From Eustoma russellianum (lineage: Eukaryota; Streptophyta; Magnoliopsida; Gentianales; Gentianaceae), in NCBI GenBank assembly GCA_036186865.1, contig AP025074.1:13130758-13194757 (forward strand): a DNA stretch of 64,000 nt, given 5' to 3'. The notes under the pieces were generated by a model that was given only the letters and a program-made list of their open reading frames with translations, made no database searches and was not told where the DNA came from. Position 1 is the stretch's first letter. Each line of letters begins with the position of its first letter. A program made the translations under genes and the position numbers. This document shows positions 31,935 through 41,898 of this stretch, one piece after another.

Positions 31935-34629
31935 TGTTGGACCATGCACCTGTAATAAACACCACTATAGGGGGGTGAATAGTGGTTAGCGGAAATTACA
32001 CTAGTACCCTTGATTAAAAACCCCCTTGAAAACAGAATCTGAAACTGCCTCAGATTCAGAACCTATTTTTGAAAAATTCAAAAATAATTGTACATAACTC
32101 CAAAAATTATTAAACTTTCCAGAATTGATCTTCAATGAGTTAACAAGACTCTGTCCAAAAATAAAAAATAAAAAGATCGTTTGACCCTTCAAACAAATAA
32201 AAAGATTCAGATGGTCAATCTAGACAGAATTGGACAGAATGTTGCTGATTTTGAAAAACTTGTTTCTCTTTGAATAATCAACCCAAAAAGTTGTTCTTTA
32301 TATCAAAACACTCCTTAGGATGTGTAGATGATGTTTTCAAAAGGCTCTGACCTTAAACAATTCTTGATAAATACAGAATTTAAGTTTTCTCAAAACTGGT
32401 CAGATTGCAGCCAGACAGGAGCAATTATCTTGCAAAGACTGAAAGACTAACTTTCCATTGCTCAAATCAAGTGATTCTTGTTGCAGATGAAAGCTAACAG
32501 TCTGAAATATAACTCCACCAAAAATCACAAATTTTGAAAATGTTTAGCTATTTTTTCAAAACGTGAGAAATTGTGTGAAATTTGCAGTAAAATGGGGCAG
32601 AAAACGGAAATGAAGAAACAAGACAAGAACACCAAGGATTTATCCTGGTTCTGTCAATGTGACCTACTCCAGTCCCAAGGAACACCTTTCCTTGGATTTT
32701 ATTATGAAATGAACACCTTACAACAAGAGCTAAGCTTGATCCTTAGGTTATACACCAACCCTACTCAAGACTTGGTTAATCACCTTCTAAGCAACACTTA
32801 GTTGCAACTCCTCTAACACCTATTGATGTAGCCTTATAAGAATGGCTAATCAATCTTACAAATGAAGCTCAAGAGGCTTGTAGCTCACCACAATACAACA
32901 AGAACACCTTTGTTACAATGAACAAAACAATAACAACAAGAAGATGAAGATGAAAGCTAGACAATTCAACAAATTCTTGTGAGCTTCAAGTGTGTTTCAT
33001 CTTCTTCACCATTGCCTCTATTTATAGTGTGAAATGAGCCTTGAAGATAAGAATGCACATGTGTCACCATCTTCATCATCAATTCCAAATGTCTTCTCAT
33101 CATTGGTTGACCTTGTATACTTGGCAAAATAAAACACAATGATTGGTCCACCATGGCAATGTCATGTTGGCCGAAATTTTACACCTTGGCAAGTCATATT
33201 TATCCTTTGCAAAATGAAGATAATAAGAGGGATAATGCCACAAGAATACCTCAACTTCTAGTCTTGAAAATAGGCATGTGGGATTTGAAGTTTTCAAACT
33301 TCAAAATTCAGCTTCAAGACATAATGTAGCCGTTGGCTACTTACCATTTTTCAAAAAAAATATTTTTATTTTCTTTAATGAAATAAGAAAGGATAATACC
33401 ACCAAATTATCCCAACTTCAAGCACCATAATAGGACATGTGAGAGCTCCATTTGAATTCAAAAAATCTGCTAAAAATTCACCAAGAAGGGTCATAGTCGT
33501 TGGCTATTTTTTGAAAAAGTCCAAGTTGGCAATTTTGCCGACTAGCTCCTTTTTGGTTGGTCCACATGTCTCCAACTCATAAAATAAATACCACATCATG
33601 TCCACATGATTAAACACGTTTTTGGACATACCAATATGTGTAGCGACTCAAATTTTTGAAGAAGAAATAAATAGTTAACAATTGACAAGATTATGCCAAC
33701 GTGTAACACCGAAATTCCCCAATATTTCTTCTTATATGTTGAGATCATTTCCACACCTTTGACACCTTTAATATCTCTGAATAATGATGATAAATATCCT
33801 CTTATAACACATATAAGAGGGTCTTCAAGAAAAAAAATAGAATGTGACATCTCAAATCGTCGCATATCCAGCTATAGTCAATAATATCATCGGTTGAGAG
33901 AATAAGATATAAGATCACCATATTATCTTTAAAATAATAATATCACAGCTCCGGAATGAAGATAATAATATGATCAAGAGATTCCTTGAGTGAAAATACC
34001 AAAAATACCCTCTGAGGTAAAATGACCAAAATACCCCTGGTATATGAAAACTCCAGAAATGACCCCGATGGTCAGAAATAATCAAGATATCACTCTTGTC
34101 ATGATAAATAGTATAAGAATGCACCCTTGAAATATTTTTACCATATCATGTTCCTACAAAACTCAAAATACCAATTTTGCCCTTTTTGGTAAGTTGTAGA
34201 AACTTCCAAGGCACGTTAGTCACAAGACAATTATAATCACCAATATCTCATAAGAATCACATAATAAACATAAATGAAACATATATAAATGAAAAACAAT
34301 CATTTCATCACTTTTTAGAAAAATAAACATTCTGTGAGACGTGGATCTATCCATGTGAGGGGTTGACGTGAGGGGCTGACGTACGTCGATCGATCCACGT
34401 GAGAGATCTACGTCTTACTGTGAGTTTGGTTCTTCTCAGTTCAACATGGATCGATCCACATGAGGGGATGATGTACATGGATCGATCCATGTGTCTCTGC
34501 CTGAGAGATCCACGTCATTTTTCTTCACTTTTTTAACCTTTAATCCCTTATAACACTATATGTGACATTTCTAAGTATTCGCCACTTAAAATCATGACTT
34601 TGAAAATTATCCAAACATATTTCTCAACA
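31935..34629 (-). repeat. 5' LTR of the right Sirevirus
   Basis: The minus strand reads from TGTTGAGAAATATG (34629) to GGTGCATGGTCCAACA (31935), homologous throughout to 24466-27194. The ATCGATC/CACGTGAG cluster lies at 34340-34512. Confidence 0.9.
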
Positions 34630-35587
34630 TATTAAACACCATAAACAGCCTAAAAATCGGCCAGCTATAGTATATGTGTTGAAAATTTTCAACATGTGTT
34701 GTAGTTTGAAATCTTTTGAATTGTTACCTTGTGTAGTGCCCTCTTTTATGTCACTAATCTTATGTGACATATTCTCTACTAATTGAGATGCCAACTAAGT
34801 TCTACATAGGCTCCATCATGGCTGAGAATGGCGTGTAAGCTGAATGTACATGTGCTGAAATTTCACTTTAGTAAGCTTTGTCAAATATTGCATAATATAT
34901 ACACATATATGGTAAATTGTAATCAACCCTAATTTGAATTTTCTAAAACACTTTAACATATCTTGAATGTGTAAAAAGTGTCTAAATACATGTTACATCT
35001 CATGCCAAAAAACGTTTCATGTGTTGTGTTCGTAGAAAACCGAATTTTCGACTTTCGTCGATTACGCGATTTTTCTCCGATTAAATTCAAACTTTTTGCA
35101 CATGTCATATATATTATGTCACACATAATGTACACAAAATAAAGTAGATATTCAACTCTAATGGATGATTGAGAGGCGCCCCCATGTGCTAAAAAAATCG
35201 AATATGAAATCTCCACAACTTGGCCTAAATTGTGGGTGATTTGTGTGTGTCAACATGGAATGATTTAGTAGCTGAATTTAACATGTGAGCCACGAAATTT
35301 TTGGCTATTTTTGAAGTATATGGGCTAGACATCTTTATATGGCAAGTACGTGACACGTCGGTGAAGTTTCGGTAGTCACCCGATACGACAATTTTCGGTT
35401 TATGACCTTGAACGTGTCGTTATAATTTTGTCATCACCATGACTTATATCATATGATATAAGACCTGAACTCATAAATATGAGTTGTATATAGTGGTGTG
35501 ACGTCGACGTACGTTTATAATATATGTGACGTGGCTGTAGTACATCGGAATATATGTGTATTGTGTCTTTTTAAAAAAATATGGATA
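34630..35587. other. Non-coding flank, unidentified
   Basis: There is no domain-containing frame. Sentence-like phrases such as GGTGAAGTTTCGGTAGTCACCCG (35362 region) suggest an old LTR of unknown family. Similar-looking sequence resumes right of the LINE at 41899. Confidence 0.35.
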
Positions 35588-35726
35588 TTTTTTTGATGAA
35601 AGACGGGCGGTACCGTCCAGGTGTTTTATTAATATAATAACCCTCACTTGTGGCGGAGGAATACCGTGGTTACAAGTTTCGTGCTAAGCTATGGGGGAAG
35701 ACTCTCCCAAATTAAAGAAAACAAAA

Positions 35727-35728
<2 letters not shown>
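35588..35728 (-). mobile_element. 5'-truncated LINE 3' tail (about 140 bp)
   Basis: The poly(T) at 35588-35594 is the poly(A) tail of a minus-strand insert. Reading minus, CCTCCGCCACAAGTGAGG precedes a TTAATAAAAC polyadenylation region. The full-length LINE next door ends CCTCCGCCATATGTGAGG...GAATAAAATTTTTCGGG-A(n), so both belong to the same or a close family. The body is only the 3' UTR. Confidence 0.65.

Positions 35729-35729
<1 letters not shown>

Positions 35730-35780
<51 letters not shown>
35730..35780. repeat. (TA)n microsatellite
   Basis: 51 bp of uninterrupted TA lie directly left of the LINE insertion. The last six bases form part of its target duplication. Confidence 0.95.
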
Positions 35781-35783
<3 letters not shown>

Positions 35784-35980
35784 GTGTAGTAATCGAAACA
35801 ACGATTAAGTGAAGCTCTGGCGACTCGGCGCCGCCGTCATTGAGTTTTGCGGCTTCTGCCACCGCTGCTGCAGCCGGAATTCACTCGCCGCTCCGCCGGC
35901 ATCTTCCTTCACAAATCATTCTTCATAAATTGATTCCATTGTTTCCTCTGTCTTGATCGGCTCATGACTCGGCGTTCACC

Positions 35981-37213
35981 ATGGCTTCACCCGCGCTGAC
36001 ATTTGCAGATATTGTCGCCGGTTCTTCTTCGGCTCAAGCCATCAGCATTTCGCCCAAAACTGTTTCTCGATATAAAGGTATTCCTTTAATCTCGTTTTCA
36101 GATTCGGAAATTGATGATCTTGCTGCACCTTTCAAATATTCCCTAGTGGGTACTTTTTGGTATGGGAGACCTCCGTTGAAGGTGATTAGAGATGTTTTTG
36201 AGAAAATCGGTTTTCATCACGATCTTCGCATTACTCTAATTGATCAGTCGCATATATTGCTAAATTTTACCAATGAGGCGGATTATCTACGATGCTTTTA
36301 TCGACGTTCATGGCTTATTTCTGGGTGTCATATGCGTATAACAAAATGGACTGTGGATTTTGATCCTTCAACGGATGTGCCGATCGTTCCGGTTTGGATA
36401 GCCTTGCCTGGACTTCCAATTCATCTTCATCGCAAAGAGGCATTGTTTGAGATAGTTAAGCCCATAGGCTGTCCAATCAAACTTGATGTTGCAACAAAAG
36501 ATGATCTGCGACCTTCGGTTGCTCGGGTATGTGTGGAAGTTGATGTTTCGAAGGATTTACCGCCAAAGATCTATCTTCAAGCGAAGGGCCGGTTCATCTT
36601 ACAAACCATAATTTATGAAGACTTGCCTGTATTTTGTACCACCTGCAGACGATTAGGTCATGCCGTTGGGTCATGCCCACCGTCATCAGAGTCGGCCATA
36701 CCACCTCCCCCACCGCCCCCTCCGCGGCGACCACCAGCTCAGCGCTGGACTCCAGTTAAGAAACGGCCCACTACACAGCCAAATCTCCCAGAGCCTACTC
36801 CGCCATCTTCGGACACACAAGCTCCTCCGGCCTCCATCACTCCAGCTGCAGCTCTCGATCCAGCTGCAGCTCCTCCCACAGATCAACAAGCCGAACCAGT
36901 GGAGCCTCAGCATGATATTCAGGAATCTGCGGAATTAGGACATTCGTCGGATAATGACTTACCAGAGGCAGCTCCTCACGAGATACCCACGGTTCCAGCA
37001 GAGGTTGCCTGCCGCATCCAGCAGTTACCTCCTTCGCCTGACACAGACACTTTAATCTCTCGACTACAAGATTCCACAGAAGACTTTATACAGGTGGTTC
37101 CGCGTAGGAAACGTCGAGCTAAGAAGGATCTTCCTCCACTGCCTCCATCATCCATTCTTACGCGCAGTGCATCACATGCGATCCAGGGAAGTGACTCTAA
37201 CCTTTTACAATGA
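35981..37213 (+). CDS. LINE ORF1: DUF4283 and zinc-knuckle RNA-binding protein (410 aa)
   Basis: Predicted nucleic-acid chaperone of the LINE particle. Residues about 45-200 match the DUF4283 domain common to plant LINE ORF1 proteins (SLVGTFWYGRPPLKVIRDVF; FTNEADYLRCFYRRSW; VPVWIALPGLPIHLHRKEAL). A CX2CX4HX4C knuckle (CTTCRRLGHAVGSC) lies at residues 219-232. After it comes a Pro-rich segment (239-340), with eight consecutive prolines, and a basic patch (VVPRRKRRAKK) near the C-terminus. The frame is intact. The start ATG has a purine at -3 (ACCATGG). The stop overlaps the ORF2 start as ATGA, suggesting coupled termination-reinitiation. Confidence 0.88.
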   Translation: MASPALTFADIVAGSSSAQAISISPKTVSRYKGIPLISFSDSEIDDLAAPFKYSLVGTFWYGRPPLKVIRDVFEKIGFHHDLRITLIDQSHILLNFTNEADYLRCFYRRSWLISGCHMRITKWTVDFDPSTDVPIVPVWIALPGLPIHLHRKEALFEIVKPIGCPIKLDVATKDDLRPSVARVCVEVDVSKDLPPKIYLQAKGRFILQTIIYEDLPVFCTTCRRLGHAVGSCPPSSESAIPPPPPPPPRRPPAQRWTPVKKRPTTQPNLPEPTPPSSDTQAPPASITPAAALDPAAAPPTDQQAEPVEPQHDIQESAELGHSSDNDLPEAAPHEIPTVPAEVACRIQQLPPSPDTDTLISRLQDSTEDFIQVVPRRKRRAKKDLPPLPPSSILTRSASHAIQGSDSNLLQ

Positions 37214-40200
37214 ATGTTATGATATGGAACATCAGAGGCTTTCGGGCCTCCAAGCCCCGGTTGCATCAATTAATTCATGAGCATCGGTTGAACATACTTA
37301 TTATTATAGAACCTAAACATACATCAGACACTATTTCTCGTTATGCTTTGGAGTTCGGTTTTTCTAATTCTTATGCGTCGACTTCTGAGCGTATTTGGTT
37401 TTTCTGGCGTAACTCTCACTTTGAGCTTGTCACAGTGCAGGACGAAGAACAGGTTGTGTACTTTACTTTGACATATCGGCCTCTACAATATATTTTTGTT
37501 TTGTCGGCAGTATATGGCAATCATACTCCATCTCTACGTCAATCTTTGTGGTCTTCTTTATGCACTTTCTCTGCGAATTCTACATTGCCTTGGGTTCTCG
37601 GTGGTGATTTTAATACATTCCGATCTCTATCTGACCACGAAGGTCGTTCGCAACCATCTTTAGCTGTTTTACAAGATTTCAATGATTGTATAGAGGCATG
37701 TGCTTTGATGTCACCACCTTTTCATGGATCTAGATTCACCTGGTCTGATGGTCGTGGTCTCGGTCGGGTCCGCCGGCGTCTTGATTGGTTGTTCCTGAAT
37801 ACTGATTTCCATGATAAATTTGAAGATATTCAACTTACTCATCTTCCCAGAATTACTTCTGATCATACACCGCTGTTGCTCAAGTGCCGAAATATTACAG
37901 CTACATCTCATCGTTCGTTCCGATTTTTGGACTCTTGGCTTCTTCATCCAGATTTCTATTCTTATATGCGTGATGCGTGGGCTTTATATCCTACAATAGG
38001 TGGTATGCATGGCTTCTACACAAAGTTATTTAAATTCAAAAAGGATGTGCAACAATGGAATAAAGATATTTTTGGCAATATATTTTCTCGAGTTCAGCAA
38101 GCTGAAGTTCTCCTTACTCGCGCGGAGGAACGTTGGGACACTGAACCCACAGAGGCCAATCGGATGGCGTATAATCGTGCTAAGGCAGAGTTCTTGCAGG
38201 CTGCTTCTTATGAGATGCATTTTTGGAAACAAAAGGCGAGAGTTCGATGGTTAAAGGAGGGTGATGCAAATACTCGCTATTATCATACTTTGGTAAAGGG
38301 CCGCAGATTACATCTTCGAATTCAACAAATACAAAAATCGGATGGTACGATTTGCACAGCCCACGATGATATCAGCGCAGAAGCTGTGTCTTTTTATACT
38401 GCTTTATTTGCACAGGAACCTATTGTTAACAGTGAGCAAATTATTCGGCACATTCCAATACTAGTCTCTGCAGATGATAACTCTGCTCTAACGCAGCTTC
38501 CATTATCAGAGGAGATAAAAGATGCAGTTTGGCACTTGGACCCTCATAGTGCCTCGGGACCTGATGGTTTTGATGGGAATTTTTATAGATCTTGCTGGCC
38601 CATTATTCAGAAGGATGTTGTTTTGGCGGTACAGGAATTCTTTCTTGGGGTGCCCCAGCCTAGAGTCATGGCTAGCGCATTGATCACTTTGATTCCAAAA
38701 AAAACCGCACCAATCACATTCAGCGACTATCGTCCAATATGCCTCACTAATTTTATCAGTAAAGTCTGTACCAGAATTGTTGCTAGCCGCCTGTGTCGAT
38801 TATTGCCAAGACTTATCTCTCCAGAGCAGACAGGCTTTTTACCAGGTACTGACATTTCTACGCAGGTTTTACTAGCTCGTGAAATGATCCATATGCTAGA
38901 TAGAGGTGGCTCACAGTTATGCCTCAAATTGGATATGATGAAGGCTTTTGATAGGGTCAGCTGGGAATATTTGGAGCTAATATTCAAAGCGTTCGGTTTT
39001 TCGGGATTTTTCACTCGAATAATTTTGAATCATTTGCGGGCTACAACTTTAGCGGTGTTAATTAATGGACAGCCCTCTTCTTATTTTCGGCCTCATCGGG
39101 GGGTAAAACAAGGAGATCATTTGTCTCCTTTATTATTTATTTTAGCAGCAGAGGGTTTTAGCAGGGGCTTGAAAGCATTGACAGCAGCAGGTCAGTTGCA
39201 GCCTTTTCGTTTGGGCCGTGTACCTTTCACCATTACACATTTAGCATATGCAGACGACTTATTGATCTTCCTTCGAGGCACTCAGCGAAATCTCCAATGG
39301 TTCCACACATTTCTTACACAATATGAAGCTGCTTCTGGTCAGAAAGTTAATTTTCAGAAAAGCAGTATTATTCCTTCTGCTGCTGTAACACCACATCAGC
39401 GACAAACATTTGCGACTACTCTGGGTATGCGTCTCTCCAATCTTCCGTTCCGCTATCTTGGCTCTTATTTGCATAAAGGGATTCCACGAGCACATCATTG
39501 TGTTACGTTACTCCAACATATTGACGATAGGCTTCAAGGGTGGCACTCCAAATTATTATCTACTGCAGGACGCCTCGTCTTGCTTCAATCAGTCATCGCG
39601 GCATTACCCATTCACATTATGGCAGGAGGTGGTATACCAAAGTCGGTTATTAAAATTATTCATCGTAAGATGGCCGCTTTTTATTGGGGTCCTCGACATC
39701 ATTGGGTCTCCTGGTCTAAGCTTACTAAACCACAGGCAGAGGGCGGCATAGGACTTCGAGATTTGAATAGTTTGCAACAGGCTTTCTATTGCCGCATCTG
39801 GTGGTCATATCATCAGAATGCTACCCTATGGAGCCGATATATGCATGCAAAATATGGACATCGTCAAGATTATCTTCCTCGCTTGCCGGACTCTCCTACT
39901 TGGAAGATTATATGTCGGATTCATCCCTTTTGCTTACTATACACTGATCGCCACAATGATCAGATATCGTGGTTGCCGAATCAGTTGGGAGACTTCTCGC
40001 TAAAAAGTGCCTATGAGATCTGTAGAACTGCATCTCCAAAGCTGCTTTCTGCCTCTTTTATTTGGTCAAAACATCATTCTCCGGCTATAAAGTTGTTTCT
40101 ATGTCGTATTTTCAATTCTGCGTTGCCTTTTGAGGATTATCTTGGTCGATACGTAATGGCTCGTCCGACACAATGCCCATTCTGCAAGAGTGAGTCGGCT

Positions 40201-40929
40201 TCGGTGGATCATGTGTTTTTATATTGTCCTTCTGTGCGCTCGATTTGGTGCTATTTTGCAAGTGAACTACATTGCCCCCTTCCCACATCAATACATCTTC
40301 GTCAATATCTTCTTTCATGGTGGTATCGCTCGTCCCTATCCACGCTTATTGGAGTTTATAAAATCGTGATACCAGCGATCATTGTTCATCGTATCTGGTG
40401 TGCTTATACTTCCCTGATCTATGGTGGCAGCGCATCTATCCCAGCGTCTTCTCTTCGATTCTCTATACAATCTGAGATTACTTTGTGGCACAAAAAGATT
40501 GCAGGCACTAAGTTGTCTGCCACATCACGACATATTTTCAGTTGGCTACCTATTGTTCGTCCTCCTCGTCCATTGATTGTTCGCTGGATCACGCCGCCCA
40601 CAGGTAGATTAAAATTAAATGTTGACGCAGCTACGGGTCGCAGTTACGGTGCTGGAGGCGCAATACTGCGTGATCACAGGGGGTCCTGTGTTGGAGCAAT
40701 TTCTTTTCGCCTCCCTTTAAGCACACCCTTCCAAGCAGAGATTCAGGCAGCAGTTTTTAGTCTCCTTTATTTCTTACCGATCTACCGCTCCATCATACTA
40801 GAATCGGATTGCTCCCAATTGATAGACCGGTTGACTCGACCACTCATTGTTCATGGTTATCCACATCTTCAGTTGCTACAATCACTTGTTAATACACATC
40901 AACTCTCTTGCTATCACGTTTATCGCTAG
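37210..40929 (+). CDS. LINE ORF2: endonuclease, reverse transcriptase, zf-RVT, RNase H (1239 aa, C-terminal stop)
   Basis: This enzyme nicks target DNA and reverse-transcribes LINE RNA. Residues 1-225 form the APE-like endonuclease: WNIRGF with Asn7, Glu34 in IIEPK, GGDFNTF, and SDHTPLL. Reverse transcriptase spans about 480-740, with LITLIPKK, YRPICLTNFISKV, LKLDMMKAFDRVSWEY, GVKQGDHLSPLLF and the catalytic YADD at 680-683. A zf-RVT region lies near 940-1030 (CPFC...HVFLYC). RNase H begins near 1135 (NVDAATG, AEIQAA, ESDCSQL). The frame stops at TAG 40927-40929 after HVYR. Without it, reading would continue 46 codons (NLPAHYLAQHA...) to TGA at 41068-41070. This looks like one nonsense mutation removing the RNase H end. 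All other key motifs are intact. Confidence 0.9.
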   Translation: MNVMIWNIRGFRASKPRLHQLIHEHRLNILIIIEPKHTSDTISRYALEFGFSNSYASTSERIWFFWRNSHFELVTVQDEEQVVYFTLTYRPLQYIFVLSAVYGNHTPSLRQSLWSSLCTFSANSTLPWVLGGDFNTFRSLSDHEGRSQPSLAVLQDFNDCIEACALMSPPFHGSRFTWSDGRGLGRVRRRLDWLFLNTDFHDKFEDIQLTHLPRITSDHTPLLLKCRNITATSHRSFRFLDSWLLHPDFYSYMRDAWALYPTIGGMHGFYTKLFKFKKDVQQWNKDIFGNIFSRVQQAEVLLTRAEERWDTEPTEANRMAYNRAKAEFLQAASYEMHFWKQKARVRWLKEGDANTRYYHTLVKGRRLHLRIQQIQKSDGTICTAHDDISAEAVSFYTALFAQEPIVNSEQIIRHIPILVSADDNSALTQLPLSEEIKDAVWHLDPHSASGPDGFDGNFYRSCWPIIQKDVVLAVQEFFLGVPQPRVMASALITLIPKKTAPITFSDYRPICLTNFISKVCTRIVASRLCRLLPRLISPEQTGFLPGTDISTQVLLAREMIHMLDRGGSQLCLKLDMMKAFDRVSWEYLELIFKAFGFSGFFTRIILNHLRATTLAVLINGQPSSYFRPHRGVKQGDHLSPLLFILAAEGFSRGLKALTAAGQLQPFRLGRVPFTITHLAYADDLLIFLRGTQRNLQWFHTFLTQYEAASGQKVNFQKSSIIPSAAVTPHQRQTFATTLGMRLSNLPFRYLGSYLHKGIPRAHHCVTLLQHIDDRLQGWHSKLLSTAGRLVLLQSVIAALPIHIMAGGGIPKSVIKIIHRKMAAFYWGPRHHWVSWSKLTKPQAEGGIGLRDLNSLQQAFYCRIWWSYHQNATLWSRYMHAKYGHRQDYLPRLPDSPTWKIICRIHPFCLLYTDRHNDQISWLPNQLGDFSLKSAYEICRTASPKLLSASFIWSKHHSPAIKLFLCRIFNSALPFEDYLGRYVMARPTQCPFCKSESASVDHVFLYCPSVRSIWCYFASELHCPLPTSIHLRQYLLSWWYRSSLSTLIGVYKIVIPAIIVHRIWCAYTSLIYGGSASIPASSLRFSIQSEITLWHKKIAGTKLSATSRHIFSWLPIVRPPRPLIVRWITPPTGRLKLNVDAATGRSYGAGGAILRDHRGSCVGAISFRLPLSTPFQAEIQAAVFSLLYFLPIYRSIILESDCSQLIDRLTRPLIVHGYPHLQLLQSLVNTHQLSCYHVYR

Positions 40930-41110
40930 GCGAACCTGCCAGCACATTATTTAGCGCAACATGCAATGATCCACCCAGGCACCAAACGTTTTGCCTCGAA
41001 CACTCTACCTTCATTGGTCCGGGCGGCGGTCACACTAGATCTCACTTCTGTTAATTTGCGGATGCCATGACTACAGTCTTCCATAAGGATTGGCGAGAGT
41101 TTCCTTCTAC

Positions 41111-41452
41111 TGCCTGTTACCTTAGAATGACAGGCAGGCACGGTATGGTTGCACATACATTATTCTATGCTTCATGCTTTATACTTTTAGTGTGTAACGA
41201 GCCTTTTTGTTTCATGGGAGTGTTTTGGGTGTGTGGACAACATGACTGGTTCGGTGGCTTGCTGCGTCGGACTACATATGGCGGGATTCTTACCATTGTC
41301 GCCTTGGCCTATTGGTCAAGGCGACTTGGTTTCATTTCACAATGGCGAGGCTTATTCCGGATGTGGACACTGCTTTTTCGGATCGGATAGCGTGGCAGGC
41401 AATGGCTATTATTTCTTCTTGGTCGCCTTGGCACTTCAACTGCCAAGGTGAC
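41111..41452 (+). other. Three hairpins in the LINE 3' UTR
   Basis: Hairpin 1: TGCCTGT (41111-41117) with ACAGGCA (41130-41136). Hairpin 2: 41298-41325, GTCGCCTTGGCC with GGTCAAGGCGAC around TATT, 12 bp including one G-T. Hairpin 3: GTCGCCTTGGCA (41422-41433) with TGCCAAGGTGAC (41441-41452), 12 bp including one G-T, loop CTTCAAC. Hairpins 2 and 3 share the GTCGCCTTGGC arm. Stem-loops in LINE 3' UTRs are known in some families as RT recognition sites; that role is inferred here. Confidence 0.7.
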
Positions 41453-41898
41453 TTCGGTACGTGCTTGCTCTATCAGACATTGATTGCACATTTTCATACT
41501 TATATTGACTACTACTCTCTCTTGACGTTTTCTGAGGTTTGGATTCTCATGTCTCATACAAGACACAGTTGCGGCCACCTAAGCTCAATCGGCGTCTTAC
41601 TGTACATGACAAAGACATTCAAGGATTTGTACCACAATTTATATTCTCATCATATCAATGACAGTCATATAAATATGTACGCTTTTTCCTTCGCCAAGGT
41701 TTTATCCACAAGGGTGGTTTTTCTTGGCAAGGTTTTAATGTGGCATATCATATATGACTGGAGATATGTCATTATTGTTTCTTTATTTCATTATTTCGAA
41801 TACTCTGAAAGTGTAATATGGTTTTCCTCCGCCATATGTGAGGCTTTGAATGAATGAATAAAATTTTTCGGGAAAAAAAAATATATGGCATGTAGTAA

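Larger units (their letters stand above)
24466..34629 (-). mobile_element. Defective Sirevirus-type Copia element with both LTRs
   Basis: In minus orientation the order is 5' LTR (34629 to 31935), primer binding site, shortened gag, protease, GAG-pre-integrase, integrase, reverse transcriptase, RNase H, multiple purine tracts and 3' LTR (27194 to 24466). Outside flanks are AATTA and TATTA, four of five matching, a plausible decayed target duplication. LTRs are 2,729 and 2,695 bp; much of the difference is an extra ATCGATC-type unit in the 3' LTR. The gag N-terminus is missing, protease has a stop, the RT active site is mutated, and pol is frameshifted. It cannot move by itself. Confidence 0.9.
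35793..41880 (+). mobile_element. Nearly complete LINE with poly(A) and 18-bp target duplication
   Basis: The target duplication ATATATGGC(G/A)TGTAGTAA occurs at 35775-35792 and 41881-41898 with one mismatch. It brackets a 188-bp GC-rich 5' UTR, ORF1 (35981), ORF2 (37210), an 0.8-1 kb 3' UTR with three hairpins and a GAATAAAATTTTTCGGG-A(9) end. The single mismatch and only one obvious nonsense codon in ORF2 mark a recent insertion. Plant L1-type elements with an RNase H domain have this organisation. Confidence 0.92.

Noticed and set aside
40947..41857. Open frames downstream of LINE ORF2
   Set aside because: They lie in the LINE 3' UTR. The 181-codon frame at 41312-41857 has no recognised domain and spans a hairpin.
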